64,000 nucleotides of DNA from Deltaproteobacteria bacterium (GTDB taxonomy: Bacteria; Myxococcota; Kuafuiibacteriia; Kuafuiibacteriales; Kuafuiibacteriaceae), in NCBI GenBank assembly GCA_020632995.1, contig JACKEN010000007.1, positions 186,001 through 250,000 on the forward strand. Direction: 5' to 3'. The position numbers and the translations under genes were made by a program. Shown piece after piece: positions 17,980-28,481 of this stretch. The stretch's first letter is position 1; each line of letters opens with the position of its first letter. Under the pieces are notes generated by a model. It saw nothing but the letters and a program-made list of their open reading frames with translations. It was not told the DNA's origin and did not search any database.

Positions 17980-20202
17980 ATGACGGTGGAGCGCTTGAGA
18001 ATGTTAGCGCCGCTCGGCCTCCTGGCCCTCGGATTCGCCACCGCGTGTGTGCCCGGCGTCCCCGTGCCGCTGCCCGAGCTGCCGGAGGGCTGGACCTTCC
18101 TCCTCGTCCAGCCGGAGGGCGATGCGCACCACGCGATCTTCTTCGACGCCGACACCGAGAGCGCGGCGGTCCGTCCGGGCGAGGCGTGGCTCGGCGCCTA
18201 CCCCTTCGGCCCCGAGAGCCTCGGCCTCGAGGTGGGTGACGACCTCGCGCGGCTGGAGCCCACCGAGGGGCAAGCGCTGCCGCCCCCACCGCTCGCCTGG
18301 CGCGCAGATCCGGTCGGGGATCCGTGGCAGGTGATCACCGGCCCCGAGCCGTGGTCACAGCTGCGGGTCCCGGTGGTGGACGTGGACGCCTGCGCCGACC
18401 GGGGCGGCTGCATCTCCGAGGACGACCCCTGGCGCTGCAACCTGGATTGCACTGTCTCCGCGCCGGTCGCCCCCGCCCCTCCACGCCTCGAGTGCCCCGA
18501 TGGGTGGGACGCCGGCCTGGCCCCGGATGGCATCACCACCCTGCCCTGTCTGCCGCACCTGCCCGAGGCCCAGGCGTGCGGCGCGGGGCTCGTCCAGGGG
18601 CCCTTCGACGACGGCTGCGTCGCGCTCTACGCGTGCCCCGCGCCCGACGACCCGACCCCCACCGAGCCCGGCGCGGTCCTGCGCTACGTCGACCCGCGGG
18701 CGGGGACCCCGGGCGACGGGAGCGTCGGGGCGCCCTGGCGATCCCTCCTCACCGCCCTCGAGCAGGCCCCGGACGGCGCCACCCTCGTCCTCGCCCCGGG
18801 CGAGCACGCGGGCGGGGGCGAGGTCGTCGGCAAGGCGCTGCACCTCGTCGGGCGCTGCCCGACCGAGACCACGATCCTGGGGGCGGGAGAGACGGCCTCC
18901 CTCGCCTGCCGCTCGGGTCAACTCCGGTTGACAGGCCTCACCGTGGTGGCGGACCAGGCCCCAGGCGTCTATCTCAGCGACTGCACGGCTCGGGTCGAGG
19001 GCGTGGCGGTGGAGGGCGGCGTCCGCGGCATCTTCGCCATCGAGTCCACCCTCGACGTCGAGGGGCTGCGTACTCGGACCGACCGCGGGGTCTACACCTC
19101 CAGCTCCGCCGTCCAGCTCCAGCGCTGGGACCACCGCGGCGGCGCGGGGCTCACGGCGGAGCAGGGGACGCTCGTGCTGGAGGACGCGCTCCTGGAGTCC
19201 AGCGGCAGCCTCGGCGTCGTCCTCCGCTCGGTGAGCACCTCCACCCTCGCCCGGATCCGCGTCGTGGGCACCTTCGATCGGGGGGTGGGCATCGAGCGCG
19301 GGTTCGGTAGCGCCAGCTTCACGGATCTCGTGGTCCAGGGCCACCAGGGGCTCCGGGTTCGCGCGGGCTGGTCCACCGACGCCGATCCGCAACCCAAGTT
19401 GCGGTTGCGTCGCGCGGTCTTCCTGGGAACGGGCGATGGGATCAACACCATCCCGGTGGAGGCGGACGCCGAAGACGTCGTGATCTACTCCAACAGTGAC
19501 GGCGCGCTCCGGGTGATCCAGGAGGGGCCGTGGGCAGGCCAGCTCGACATCCGCCGCCTCCGGGTCTGGACCAACCGAGACCGGGCGGTCCTGCTCGGCG
19601 GCGACGTCGAGCCCGGGTTCCTCACCCCGGTCTCGGGCACGGACTGGCATATCGAGGCGGTCGGCCCCGCGTCGACCAACGCGGTCACCGTGTATCGGAA
19701 CATCGTCCTCAGCCTGAACCGCGCCCAGCTCTTCGGCGGCCGGGACTATGGCGCATTGGTCCGCTGCGGCCGGGTGCTGATGGAGGACGTCACGATCGAC
19801 GGAGGCGACCTGGCGGGGATCCTGATCCACGCTCAGGAGCGCTCCACCTTCCAGCGCCTGCGCCTGACCGGGGTCAGCGAGACCAAGCTCCTGGTCGCCA
19901 AGAAGGTGGGCGACTGCAGCCCCACCCCGGTGATCGTCGAGGACGCGAGCTTCGACGGCTGCGCGGGCTGCCTGCGCGGCGTCGGGGTGCTGAAGCCGGC
20001 CACGCTGGTCCTCGACCGCGCCCACGTGCACGACTACAGCATCGGCCTCGAGCTCGAGGCGGACGCTGGGCTCGAGGTCCGCGACAGCCTGGTGGACGCC
20101 AACGGGACAGGGTTCATCCTCCCGAGCGCACGCGAGGTGCCGACGGCGGTGCGCGGGGTCCGCATGGCCAACGGCACCAACATCCGGCTCCAGCGACCAT
20201 GA
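17980..20202 (+). CDS. Beta-helix lipoprotein, tandem paralogue 3
   Basis: A 740-residue lipoprotein (733 if translation starts at the ATG at 18001, which places the lipobox Cys at 16: GFATAC). Same architecture as the two genes before it: PLPELPEGWTFLLVQ, AWLGAYPF, GGCISEDDPWRCNLDC, LRYVDPRAGTPGDGSVGAPW, LVGRCPTE, a beta-helix of short Val/Leu/Asp rungs, paired cysteines near 660, and VRGVRMANGTNI at the end. It starts 3 bp after the previous stop, so the three genes should form one transcript. It is the most divergent of the three in the middle of the helix. Confidence 0.8.
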   Translation: MTVERLRMLAPLGLLALGFATACVPGVPVPLPELPEGWTFLLVQPEGDAHHAIFFDADTESAAVRPGEAWLGAYPFGPESLGLEVGDDLARLEPTEGQALPPPPLAWRADPVGDPWQVITGPEPWSQLRVPVVDVDACADRGGCISEDDPWRCNLDCTVSAPVAPAPPRLECPDGWDAGLAPDGITTLPCLPHLPEAQACGAGLVQGPFDDGCVALYACPAPDDPTPTEPGAVLRYVDPRAGTPGDGSVGAPWRSLLTALEQAPDGATLVLAPGEHAGGGEVVGKALHLVGRCPTETTILGAGETASLACRSGQLRLTGLTVVADQAPGVYLSDCTARVEGVAVEGGVRGIFAIESTLDVEGLRTRTDRGVYTSSSAVQLQRWDHRGGAGLTAEQGTLVLEDALLESSGSLGVVLRSVSTSTLARIRVVGTFDRGVGIERGFGSASFTDLVVQGHQGLRVRAGWSTDADPQPKLRLRRAVFLGTGDGINTIPVEADAEDVVIYSNSDGALRVIQEGPWAGQLDIRRLRVWTNRDRAVLLGGDVEPGFLTPVSGTDWHIEAVGPASTNAVTVYRNIVLSLNRAQLFGGRDYGALVRCGRVLMEDVTIDGGDLAGILIHAQERSTFQRLRLTGVSETKLLVAKKVGDCSPTPVIVEDASFDGCAGCLRGVGVLKPATLVLDRAHVHDYSIGLELEADAGLEVRDSLVDANGTGFILPSAREVPTAVRGVRMANGTNIRLQRP

Positions 20203-20251
20203 GCGCGGTCACCGCTTGCCCGCCGCGCCGGTTCCTGCCGAGAATCCCCGC

Positions 20252-20674
20252 GTGGGAGCGTGGATCCACGGGGCGGCGGTGCTGCTGGCGGCGACGCTGA
20301 GCGCCGGCTGCGGGGTAGAGCGGGACCTGGATCCGGCCCGCTTCGCGTGCGAACAGGGCGGCCCCTGCGATGCGGGCGCATCGGACGGCGGCTCCGGGCT
20401 GCTCGCCCACTGCGCGGGCGATTATAGCGGCTACATGTACGGGACCCGGGCCGCCGCCCTGAGCGGGACCCTCGACGCGCAGGGCCGGCTGACCCTCGAC
20501 GTGCTGGCCCTGAGCGGGACGAGCCGCCTGCTGGGCACGGTGACCGAGGCCGGCGTCGTGACCGCCGAGGACAGCACCTTTCACTTCTCCGGGGTGATGG
20601 ACACCGGCTGCACCGTGGCTGGCACCTGGACCGTCCCGCCCAGCGAAAGCGGCAGCTTCGCCCTCTCCATGTGA
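20252..20674 (+). CDS. Small lipoprotein of unknown function
   Basis: A 140-residue lipoprotein taking the GTG at 20252 as start, which gives MGAWIHGAAVLLAATLSAGC with a lipobox at Cys20. An earlier TTG at 20216 would add 12 residues that spoil the signal. After the signal comes a Cys/Asp/Gly-rich spacer (CEQGGPCDAGASDGGSG) typical of myxobacterial lipoproteins. A compact beta domain of about 90 residues follows, in which GTLDAQGRLTLDV and FHFSGVMDTGCTVAGTW suggest a small beta-barrel similar to those measuring difference from a background (no family recognised). It follows the three beta-helix lipoproteins by 49 bp. Confidence 0.6.
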   Translation: MGAWIHGAAVLLAATLSAGCGVERDLDPARFACEQGGPCDAGASDGGSGLLAHCAGDYSGYMYGTRAAALSGTLDAQGRLTLDVLALSGTSRLLGTVTEAGVVTAEDSTFHFSGVMDTGCTVAGTWTVPPSESGSFALSM

Positions 20675-20705
20675 CGTCCGCTGGTGAGCGGCGGCGGGGC
20701 TCGCT

Positions 20706-22325
<1,620 letters not shown>

Positions 22326-22326
22326 C

Positions 22327-23154
22327 TTGAGGCCCCTGCTCACCCCCCTCCTCACGGCCCTGGTGGCCCTCGCGCCGCTGGCCGCCCCGGCCCAGGGCGA
22401 CCCCGCGGTCACCCTGGTCGAGCAGGCCGCCGCCGCCTATCAGTCCGGCCGTTATCGGGCCGCGGCGGAGCTCTTCGTGTCGGCCTACGAGCTCTCGAAG
22501 GCCCCGATCCAGCTCCGGAACGCGGCCAAGGCGTACACGAAGGCCGAGGCGCTGGCCGAGGCGGAGACGACCTGGACCCGCTATCGAGACCTCGAGGGGC
22601 TCAGCGGGGCGGATCGGGCCGAGGCCGAAGCCGAGCTCGCCGCCCTGCGTGAGCGGCGCGCGGCCACCGCGGCCCGAGCGGAGGCGGACGAGGCCCGGGT
22701 CCAGGCGGAGGCGGCCCGCGCGGAGGCGGCCCGCGCGGAGGCGGCCCGGGCGGAGGCGGAGGCCCAGGCCCAGGCGGCCCGCGCCGCACCTGCTCCGGAT
22801 CCGGGCCCGGGGGTCGCCCCGTGGCTGGTGCTGGGGGCGGGCGCCGCAGCAGCAGCGGCGAGCGCGGTGCTGTTCTTCCACGCCAACGGCCGGCTCTCGG
22901 ACCTCGACACCAAGCTCGGCACCACCGACGGCCAGGGGCTGATCACGGGGATCCACCGCGACGCGGCCGAGAGCGAGCTGAGCGGGATCGAGGCGGAGCG
23001 CACCGCCTCCGCCGTGCTCCTCGGCGTCGGCGCGGCCGGCGTCGTCGGGGGCCTGTTGTGGGCGCTCCTCGATCGGCCCGACGAGGCCACGGCCGAGGCC
23101 ACGGTCTGGGTGATCCCCGGCGGCGCGGGCGGACAGGTCGGCTTCGCCTTCTGA
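22327..23154 (+). CDS. TPR-like periplasmic/membrane protein, partner of the kinase
   Basis: A 275-residue protein starting at TTG 22327, 1 bp after the kinase stop. It has a signal peptide (about 1-22) and a tetratricopeptide-like helical pair (AAAAYQSGRYRAAAELFVSAY, then LRNAAKAYTKAEAL). A long charged Ala/Glu/Arg coiled coil follows, part of it made of three 15-bp repeats. It ends with two hydrophobic helices (about 158-175 and 225-243) around a short loop and a beta-like end. Proteins of this layout follow Pkn kinases in many myxobacteria. The role, perhaps sensing or scaffolding at the inner membrane, is inferred from position. Confidence 0.7.
   Translation: MRPLLTPLLTALVALAPLAAPAQGDPAVTLVEQAAAAYQSGRYRAAAELFVSAYELSKAPIQLRNAAKAYTKAEALAEAETTWTRYRDLEGLSGADRAEAEAELAALRERRAATAARAEADEARVQAEAARAEAARAEAARAEAEAQAQAARAAPAPDPGPGVAPWLVLGAGAAAAAASAVLFFHANGRLSDLDTKLGTTDGQGLITGIHRDAAESELSGIEAERTASAVLLGVGAAGVVGGLLWALLDRPDEATAEATVWVIPGGAGGQVGFAF
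22705..22749 (+). repeat. Three 15-bp tandem repeats encoding AEAAR
   Basis: The unit GCGGAGGCGGCCCGC occurs three times in a row (the last with one change), extending the coiled-coil segment of the TPR-like protein by five residues per unit. Confidence 0.75.
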
Positions 23155-23310
23155 TGTGAAGCGCACCTCACAGCGGGGCGGCGGCCAGCGGGGCGACTGC
23201 TCAGCCCGCTGCGCACTCCGCGCCGCGTCTCGGCCTCCGCGCCCTTGGCATCGCCCTTGCTCCTCCTCGATGCGTGGCCGCGCATCGCGGCCTTCAAGGA
23301 GATGCACATC

Positions 23311-23895
23311 ATGAAGAAGCTCATCGCTCCCGCGCTCACCCTCACCACTGCCTTCAGCCTCACCGCCTGCGGCGGCGGCGGCGGCAGCATCAGCAACAAG
23401 CAGGACGCGGCCCAGGCCGCCTACGCCGTGCAGCAGACCGGCGACGACGTGCAGGGCCGCCAGAGCCAGGGGCTCTTCGCCGCCCAGTTCGACCCGGGCG
23501 GCGGCGTCACCACCGAGTACGACGTGGACGGCGCCTCGGGGAAGGCCTCGGTCAAGCTCGAGGCCACCGTCACCGAGGCCGATGTCCAGGCCCGCTACAC
23601 CGTGACCTACGACGCCTACTCGAGCGACGGGGTCGACTTCATCGACGGCCAGGTGGTCTACACCTCCCGCGTGATCACCAGCGGCGCCGACGTGTCGGTG
23701 AGCCACGAGGAGAAGGGCCTGGTCACCATCTCCGGCAGCCAGGACGCGGTGCTGGAGCTGGACGTGGCCTTCCGGGTCGACGTGGGCGGTGCCACCGGCA
23801 GCGTGAGCGTGGTGGTGGACGGCACCGTCACCGCGGACGGCGAGACCTTCAGCTACTCGGACGAGTCCCTGAGCCTCACCGCCGACACCTTCTGA
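23311..23895 (+). CDS. Lipoprotein of unknown function
   Basis: A 194-residue lipoprotein. The ATG at 23311 is chosen because AAGGAG lies 9 bases upstream and the product begins MKKLIAPALTLTTAFSLTAC followed by a run of glycines, a standard lipoprotein signal. The nearer ATG at 23302 has no room for the ribosome-binding site. The mature part is Gln/Asp/Val-rich with alternating strands (VTYDAYSSDGVDFIDGQVVY and similar) and looks like an all-beta outer-membrane-anchored domain. No family is recognised. It lies between the kinase/TPR pair and the FHA regulator. Confidence 0.7.
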   Translation: MKKLIAPALTLTTAFSLTACGGGGGSISNKQDAAQAAYAVQQTGDDVQGRQSQGLFAAQFDPGGGVTTEYDVDGASGKASVKLEATVTEADVQARYTVTYDAYSSDGVDFIDGQVVYTSRVITSGADVSVSHEEKGLVTISGSQDAVLELDVAFRVDVGGATGSVSVVVDGTVTADGETFSYSDESLSLTADTF

Positions 23896-23951
23896 TCCGC
23901 GTCCGCACCGCCGGTTTGACACGCGCCCCGGGCATCCCGTACCGGTGGCGC

Positions 23952-25308
23952 GTGGGCACGAGGGACGACGCAGGGACCCGCACCCTGACCATCCTCGACG
24001 GCCACACCGGCGAGGGCACCGAGCGCCAGCTCTCGGTGGAGGTGGTGGCCGGGCCCGATCGCCGCCTCGCCCGCCTGTTCCCCGAGAGCCAGGTGGTGGT
24101 GGGCTCCGGCCCCGAGTGCGACCTCGTCCTCAGCGACCCCACCGTCTCCCGCCGCCACACCGAGCTCATCGCGGTGGAGGGCGGGGTGCGGGTGGTGGAC
24201 CTCGGCAGCAAGAACGGCACCCGGGTCATGGGGGCGCAGGTGCAAGAGGCCTTGCTCCCTGGGGTCAGCCACGTGGAGCTCGGCGGCACCCAGCTCCGGG
24301 TGAGCAGCGTCAGCCGCGAGCTCGGCACGGGCGAGCGCCTCGACCGCTTCGGCGACTACCTCACCGCGAGCCCGCGCCTCGGCGCGGTCCTCGCCCAGCT
24401 CAAGCGCGCCTCCGCCTCCAAAGCCACCGTCCTGTCTGGAGGGCGAGACCGGCACCGGCAAGGAGCTCCTCGCCCGCGCCATCCACGAGGCCTCCCCCCG
24501 GGCCACCGGCCCCTTCGTGGTGGTGGACTGCGGCGCGGTGACCTCGAGCCTGCTCGAGAGCCAGCTCTTCGGGCACGTGCAAGGGCGCCTTCACCGGCGC
24601 CACCGAAGATCGGGTCGGCGCCTTCGAGGCGGCGGCCGGCGGCACGGTGTTCCTGGACGAGCTCGGCGAGCTCCCGCTCGATCTGCAACCCAAGTTGCTC
24701 CGCGCCCTCGAGGCCCGGACCATCCGGCGGGTGGGCGAGGTCACCGACCGCAAGATCGACGCCCGCTTCGTCGCCGCCACCCACCGCGACCTCGAGGGCA
24801 TGGTGGCGCAAGGGACCTTCCGGGCCGACCTCTTCTACCGCGTGGCGGTGGTGCGGGTCCGGGTCCCCCCGCTCCGCGAGCGCCCCGAGGACGTCCCCCG
24901 CCTCGCCGCCCACTACGTGGCCGACCTCTCCGACGGCCACTCCGAGCTGTCCCCCGAGGCCTACGCCGCCCTCGCCGCCTACGACTGGCCCGGCAACGCG
25001 CGCGAGCTCAGGAACGTGGTGGAGCGCGCGCTCGCCCTCGCCGAGGGCCCCAAGGTGGATCCGGAGGCCCTCTTCGGGGTCTCGGCCACCCCCGCCGCGT
25101 CGTTCCACGAGGCGAAGGACCAGCTGTTGTTGGCGTTCGAGGACCGCTACGTCACGGGCTGTTGCAGCGCCACAAGGGCAACGTGAGCCACGCCGCCAAG
25201 GAGGCCGGGCTGTCGCGGAACGCGCTGTACGCGCTGATGAAGCGGGTCGGCTACAAGGCTGAGCACGCTCGAGCGGCCCGAACTCTACATCGACCTCGCG
25301 CCCACTGA
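23952..25308 (+). pseudogene. FHA-domain sigma-54-dependent activator, frameshifted three times as read
   Basis: Corrected length about 451 residues. It has an N-terminal FHA domain (VVGSGPECDLVLSDPTVSRR, then GSKNGT), a sigma-54 AAA+ domain (Walker A GETGTGKE, GAFTGA loop, LDELGELPLD, WPGNARELRN) and a Fis-type helix-turn-helix (GNVSHAAKEAGLSRNALYAL). Three single-base changes break it: an extra T near 24435 before the Walker A motif, an extra C near 24582 just before the GAFTGA loop, and a missing G near 25158 before the DNA-binding helix. Each correction restores the family sequence exactly. FHA domains read phospho-Thr, so the nearby kinase is a natural input. The GTG at 23952 is the assumed start; a TTG at 23916 is possible. 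Confidence 0.85.
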
Positions 25309-25424
25309 GCGCTTCTACGCCATGGCCCGCCTCTGTGCCCGCCAGTGGCTCGCACACCACCCTCCTCCCCCCAAGCTCCCGCGGAGTGAGTGGCCGGGGG
25401 AGAAGTTCGAGATCGAGGCCAAGC

Positions 25425-25545
25425 GTGCTCGAGCTCAGCGATGACTTCACGGACCTGCTCGTCGCTCGCCAACAAGCGCGCTGCCGCCCGGCCCAAGGAC
25501 CTCGCCGACGTCGACTGGCTCGAGACACACCCAGAGCCTGATTGA
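25425..25545 (+). pseudogene. Relic of a nucleotidyltransferase-like (AbiEii-type) gene
   Basis: The last frame reads LANKRAAARPKDLADVDWLE, ending at TGA 25543-25545. This matches the conserved C-terminal end (x-x-K-R-A-x-G-R-x-K-D-L-x-D) of small nucleotidyltransferases such as AbiEii-type toxins. Just upstream, in a frame shifted by one, VLELSDDFTDLLV looks like the preceding segment. Nothing N-terminal is recognisable, so this is a decayed fragment. An open stretch just before it (about 25262-25443, LYIDLAPTERFYAMARLCAR) may be part of the same or another lost gene. Confidence 0.4.
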
Positions 25546-25644
25546 ACGCAGCCGTTGGCCCGCCAGCGGATCCACAGTTGCTCCGATGCCTCGGCTCCGG
25601 CAGATTCAGATTGCATGAGCTCGCTGGAGGTGAGGACGCCATCT

Positions 25645-26120
25645 ATGGGAGTACGTGGAGTCCTGCGTGGCTTGGTTGTGCTGTGTAGCCTGTCTGTCGT
25701 TGGCCTCGTATCCCAGCCAGCGCCCGCGTGCTCGCCGTCATCGACAGAGACAAGCCTCGACGCCATACGCGACCAGATCGTACTCACCGAACTGGCGCCG
25801 CCCGAGGTTGGTGAGATCACATGGACGCTCAACGAAGCGGCGCTCCGGGTGCAGGCGGTCACGTCAGACTGAAGCTTTGGCTCGGTCGCGCTACGGCTAC
25901 CGGTTCGGGCGACTAGCGGCCAAGTCAGGCGCGAGCCTCCTGACCACGGTCACCGGAGTCGCCTTCGACGCGCAGGCTGGCGACAGCGCAGGACCTTCGT
26001 AGCGAGGAGGCGCAGTGGTTCCGGGATGGCGGCCTGGAGATCGAGCTGTCGGTGATCGTGGGTATGAGTCGAACCAGGTCCGTCCGGGTCGTGATCCCTC
26101 CCGCGCCCACTGAGGGGTAG
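25645..26120 (+). pseudogene. Small secreted protein, frame broken as read
   Basis: From the ATG at 25645 a clear signal peptide (GVLRGLVVLCSLSVVGLVSQ) leads into SPSSTETSLDAIRDQIVL and WTLNEAALRVQAVTSD, then a stop at 25872. Protein-like sequence continues in other frames: RYGYRFGRLAAKSGASLLTT around 25885-25950 and LRSEEAQWFRDGGLEIELS to the TAG at 26118-26120. I infer one secreted protein of roughly 155 residues with at least two single-base shifts. No family is recognised. The region lies between gene relics and the frameshifted SDR gene. Confidence 0.4.
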
Positions 26121-26169
26121 CTTCATAGGCCGGCGCCCACCAGCTCCTTGGCGATGTCGAGGGGTGAGC

Positions 26170-27017
26170 TCAGAGCGTCGTGTCCCGCGCGACCGCCTCG
26201 GTGCGATCGACGTCGGCCGCGACCGCGGCCAGCTTCGCCCGGATCCCGTCCACCGCGTCGGCGCCCAGGGGGAGGCGGAGCGGCGGCTCCGGATCGGACA
26301 CCGCGGCGACGATGGCCCGGGCGGCCTTGTCCGGATCGCCGGGCTGCTTGCCGGCGGCGTCCGCGACCCAGGTGCGGACCTGGCCCGAGGTCCCGGCGTA
26401 GGCGGGGTGCTCGGGCGCGCTCCGGAACGCCGCGCCGAACAGCGCGGTGCGAAACGCCCCGGGCTCCACGATGAGCACCCGCACGCCGTGGGGCCGGAGC
26501 TCCTGCGCGAGGCACTCCGAGAGGCCCTCGAGGGCGTGCTTGGCCGCGCAGTAGGCGCCGAAGCCCGGCGCGGTGGTGAGTCCGCCCATGCTCGTGAGCT
26601 GGACGATGGTGCCGGTGCCGCGCGCGCGCATGTGGGGCACCACCGCGCGGGTGAGGCGCACCGCGCCGAAGAACATGAGCTCCATGGTGTCGCGCAGGAG
26701 CGCCTCCTCGGTCTCCTCAGGGCGCCGATGACGCTGAAGCCCGCGTTGTTGACGAGGACGTCGATGTGCCCGAAGCGCTCCAGCGCCTGGGCGATGGCCG
26801 CGGCGCCGGACGAGGCATCGGTGACGTCGAGGGGCAGGGCGAGGACGCGCGCGGGCGCGAGCGCCACCAGCTCCGCCAACGCCTCGGGACGGCGCGCGGT
26901 GGCGACGACGGCGTCGCCCTGGGCGATGGCCGCGCGCGCGATGGCCTGGCCGAAGCCAGAAGATGTGCCGGTGATGAACCAGACCTTGGGGGTGCCGTGC
27001 TCGCTCGATGTGCTCAT
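26170..27017 (-). pseudogene. Short-chain dehydrogenase/reductase, one frameshift as read
   Basis: Corrected length about 282 residues. The N-terminal part (from the ATG at 27017) has the NAD(P) motif TGTSSGFG and the NNAG of classical SDRs; after a one-base loss near 26715 the rest continues in another frame with LTSMGGL, the catalytic Y-x-x-x-K (YCAAKHALEGLSECLA) and IVEPGAFRTALF. Restoring one G (CTGGAGGAG) yields a continuous SDR with LEETEEALLRDTME across the junction. It is divergent from a LysR gene, a very common SDR/LysR arrangement, and is probably its regulatory target. The substrate is unknown. Confidence 0.8.
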
Positions 27018-27077
27018 GACGTCGAGGCTATCGGGCGGCCCGGCCGCCGATAAGCGGGTGGAATTGGAATGGACTTG

Positions 27078-27090
27078 TTAGCCATGCTAA
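27078..27090. promoter_or_regulatory. LysR-type binding box
   Basis: TTAGCCATGCTAA is a T-N11-A inverted repeat (TTAG-N5-CTAA), the standard LysR-family site. It sits in the 89-bp gap between the divergent SDR and LysR genes, 16 bp before the LysR start, in a locally AT-richer stretch. Autorepression and control of the SDR gene are expected. Confidence 0.6.
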
Positions 27091-27106
27091 ATAATCGACC
27101 TGGAAC

Positions 27107-27994
27107 ATGCGAGAGACGCTGGCCGGTCTGCAAGAGATCCTGCTCGTGGCCGAGAAGCGGAGCTTCACCGGCGCGGCGGCGGCGCTCCGGGTGACGCCGT
27201 CGGCGGTGAGCCAGGCGATCAGCGCGCTGGAGGAGCGCCTGCAGGTCCGGCTGGTCCAGCGCACCACCCGCAGCGTGCGCCTCACCGAGGAGGGCGCGCG
27301 CTTCGTGGCCCGGCTCCGGCCGGCCATGGAGGGCATCCAGGACGCCTTCGCCGCGCTGGACGACGCCCGCGGGCGACCTTCGGGGACGCTGCGGCTGACC
27401 GTCCCCCGCCTCGCCTACCGATCGTTGATCCAGCCGGTGCTCGCCGAGTTCCTGGAGCGCCACCCCGGCATCGCGGTCGAGGTGACGGTGCAGGACAGCC
27501 TGGTGGACATGGTGGCGGAGGGCTTCGACGCCGGGATCCGGCTGGGCGAGTTCCTGGACAAGGACATGGTGGCGCTGCCCGTCACCCCCGACATGCGCAT
27601 GGCGGTGGTGGGATCGCCCGCCTACTTCGCGACGAGGACCCGCCCCCGTCACCCGAAGCAGCTCGAGGGCCACACCTGCATCAACTACCGCCAGGCCTCC
27701 AGCGGGCACGTCTATCGGTGGGAGTTCGAGGTCGGCGGCCGGAGCCTCACCGTGGCGGTGGAGGGCCGCGTGATCACCAACGACGGCGACGTGCTGGTGC
27801 AGTCGGCCCTCGACGGCCTGGGCCTGGCCTTCGTCCTCGAGGCGCAGGTCGAAGAGCACCTGGCCGCGAAGCGCCTGGTGCGGGTGCTCAAGCCGTACTG
27901 CCCGACCTTCCCGGGGCTGTTCCTCTACTACCCGGATCGCCGCAACATGGCGCCGAAGCTGCGGGCCTTCATCGACTTCCTGAAGGCCCGCTGA
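27107..27994 (+). CDS. LysR-family transcriptional regulator
   Basis: A 295-residue, full-length LysR regulator. The N-terminal helix-turn-helix is clear (EKRSFTGAAAALRVTPSAVS, then ISALEERLQVRLVQRTTRSV). The C-terminal substrate-binding domain starts about residue 90 (GTLRLTVPRLAYRSLIQPVL) and resembles those of LysR proteins paired with oxidoreductases (the DAGIRLGEFLDKDMVALPV and GHTCINYRQ segments). The start is the ATG at 27107. It faces the SDR gene over a LysR box and its stop lies 1 bp from the converging GNAT gene. The frame is undamaged although flanking genes are frameshifted. Confidence 0.9.
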   Translation: MRETLAGLQEILLVAEKRSFTGAAAALRVTPSAVSQAISALEERLQVRLVQRTTRSVRLTEEGARFVARLRPAMEGIQDAFAALDDARGRPSGTLRLTVPRLAYRSLIQPVLAEFLERHPGIAVEVTVQDSLVDMVAEGFDAGIRLGEFLDKDMVALPVTPDMRMAVVGSPAYFATRTRPRHPKQLEGHTCINYRQASSGHVYRWEFEVGGRSLTVAVEGRVITNDGDVLVQSALDGLGLAFVLEAQVEEHLAAKRLVRVLKPYCPTFPGLFLYYPDRRNMAPKLRAFIDFLKAR

Positions 27995-27995
27995 C

Positions 27996-28481
27996 CTACC
28001 TCTTCGGCATCACCTTCACGAAGACCACCTTGTCGTCCCCCTCCTTGTAGAAGTCGGGGAAGGTGGCGGCCACCGCGTAGCCGTTCTTCAGGTAGAAGCC
28101 GCGGGTGGGGACGTAGAGCTCGCGCCCCGAGGTCTCGACGTAGATCCTGCGCCCGCCCTTGGCCTGTATTGCGGCCTCGGTGGCGACCAGGACCTTGCGC
28201 CCGAGGCCTCGCCCCTGGTGCTTCGGGTCCACCGCGATCCAGTACAGATCGAAGCTCGACTCGGTGCCGAAGATCCGGCCGTAGCAGGCGTAGCCGAGCA
28301 GGCTGCCCTTCTCTTCCATCAGGACGAAGCGGTAGCCGCTCGCCTCGCCCTTCTGCAACCTGGCCTCCACCAGCTCCTTGGCGATGTCGACCTCTTCGGG
28401 GGTGAAGAAGCCGGTGGCGGCCACCAGCCGCCCCACCCGCTCCACGTCGGCGGGCTGGACCGTGTAGCACAGCGTGCTCAT
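27996..28481 (-). CDS. GNAT N-acetyltransferase
   Basis: A 161-residue GNAT. The acetyl-CoA pyrophosphate loop is HQGRGLGRK, preceded by the beta-strand LYWIAVDPK; the C-terminal part (SGRELYVPTRGFYLKNGYAV) is the usual substrate/CoA-covering motif. It transfers an acyl group to an amine. It is the last gene of the leftward operon kamA-ykgJ-two ATP-grasp genes, with an ATGA overlap to the gene before, so it is translationally coupled to the ligases. By context it may acetylate beta-lysine or its conjugate, as AblB does with beta-lysine, but the sequence alone does not show AblB identity. Confidence 0.85.
   Translation of the reverse strand: MSTLCYTVQPADVERVGRLVAATGFFTPEEVDIAKELVEARLQKGEASGYRFVLMEEKGSLLGYACYGRIFGTESSFDLYWIAVDPKHQGRGLGRKVLVATEAAIQAKGGRRIYVETSGRELYVPTRGFYLKNGYAVAATFPDFYKEGDDKVVFVKVMPKR

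Noticed and set aside
16674..18940. Repeated TTGACAGGCC boxes (about 16676 and 18929) resembling -35 elements
   Set aside because: They lie at the same coding place in two paralogues (Leu-Thr-Gly-Leu), so they are coding similarity, not promoters.
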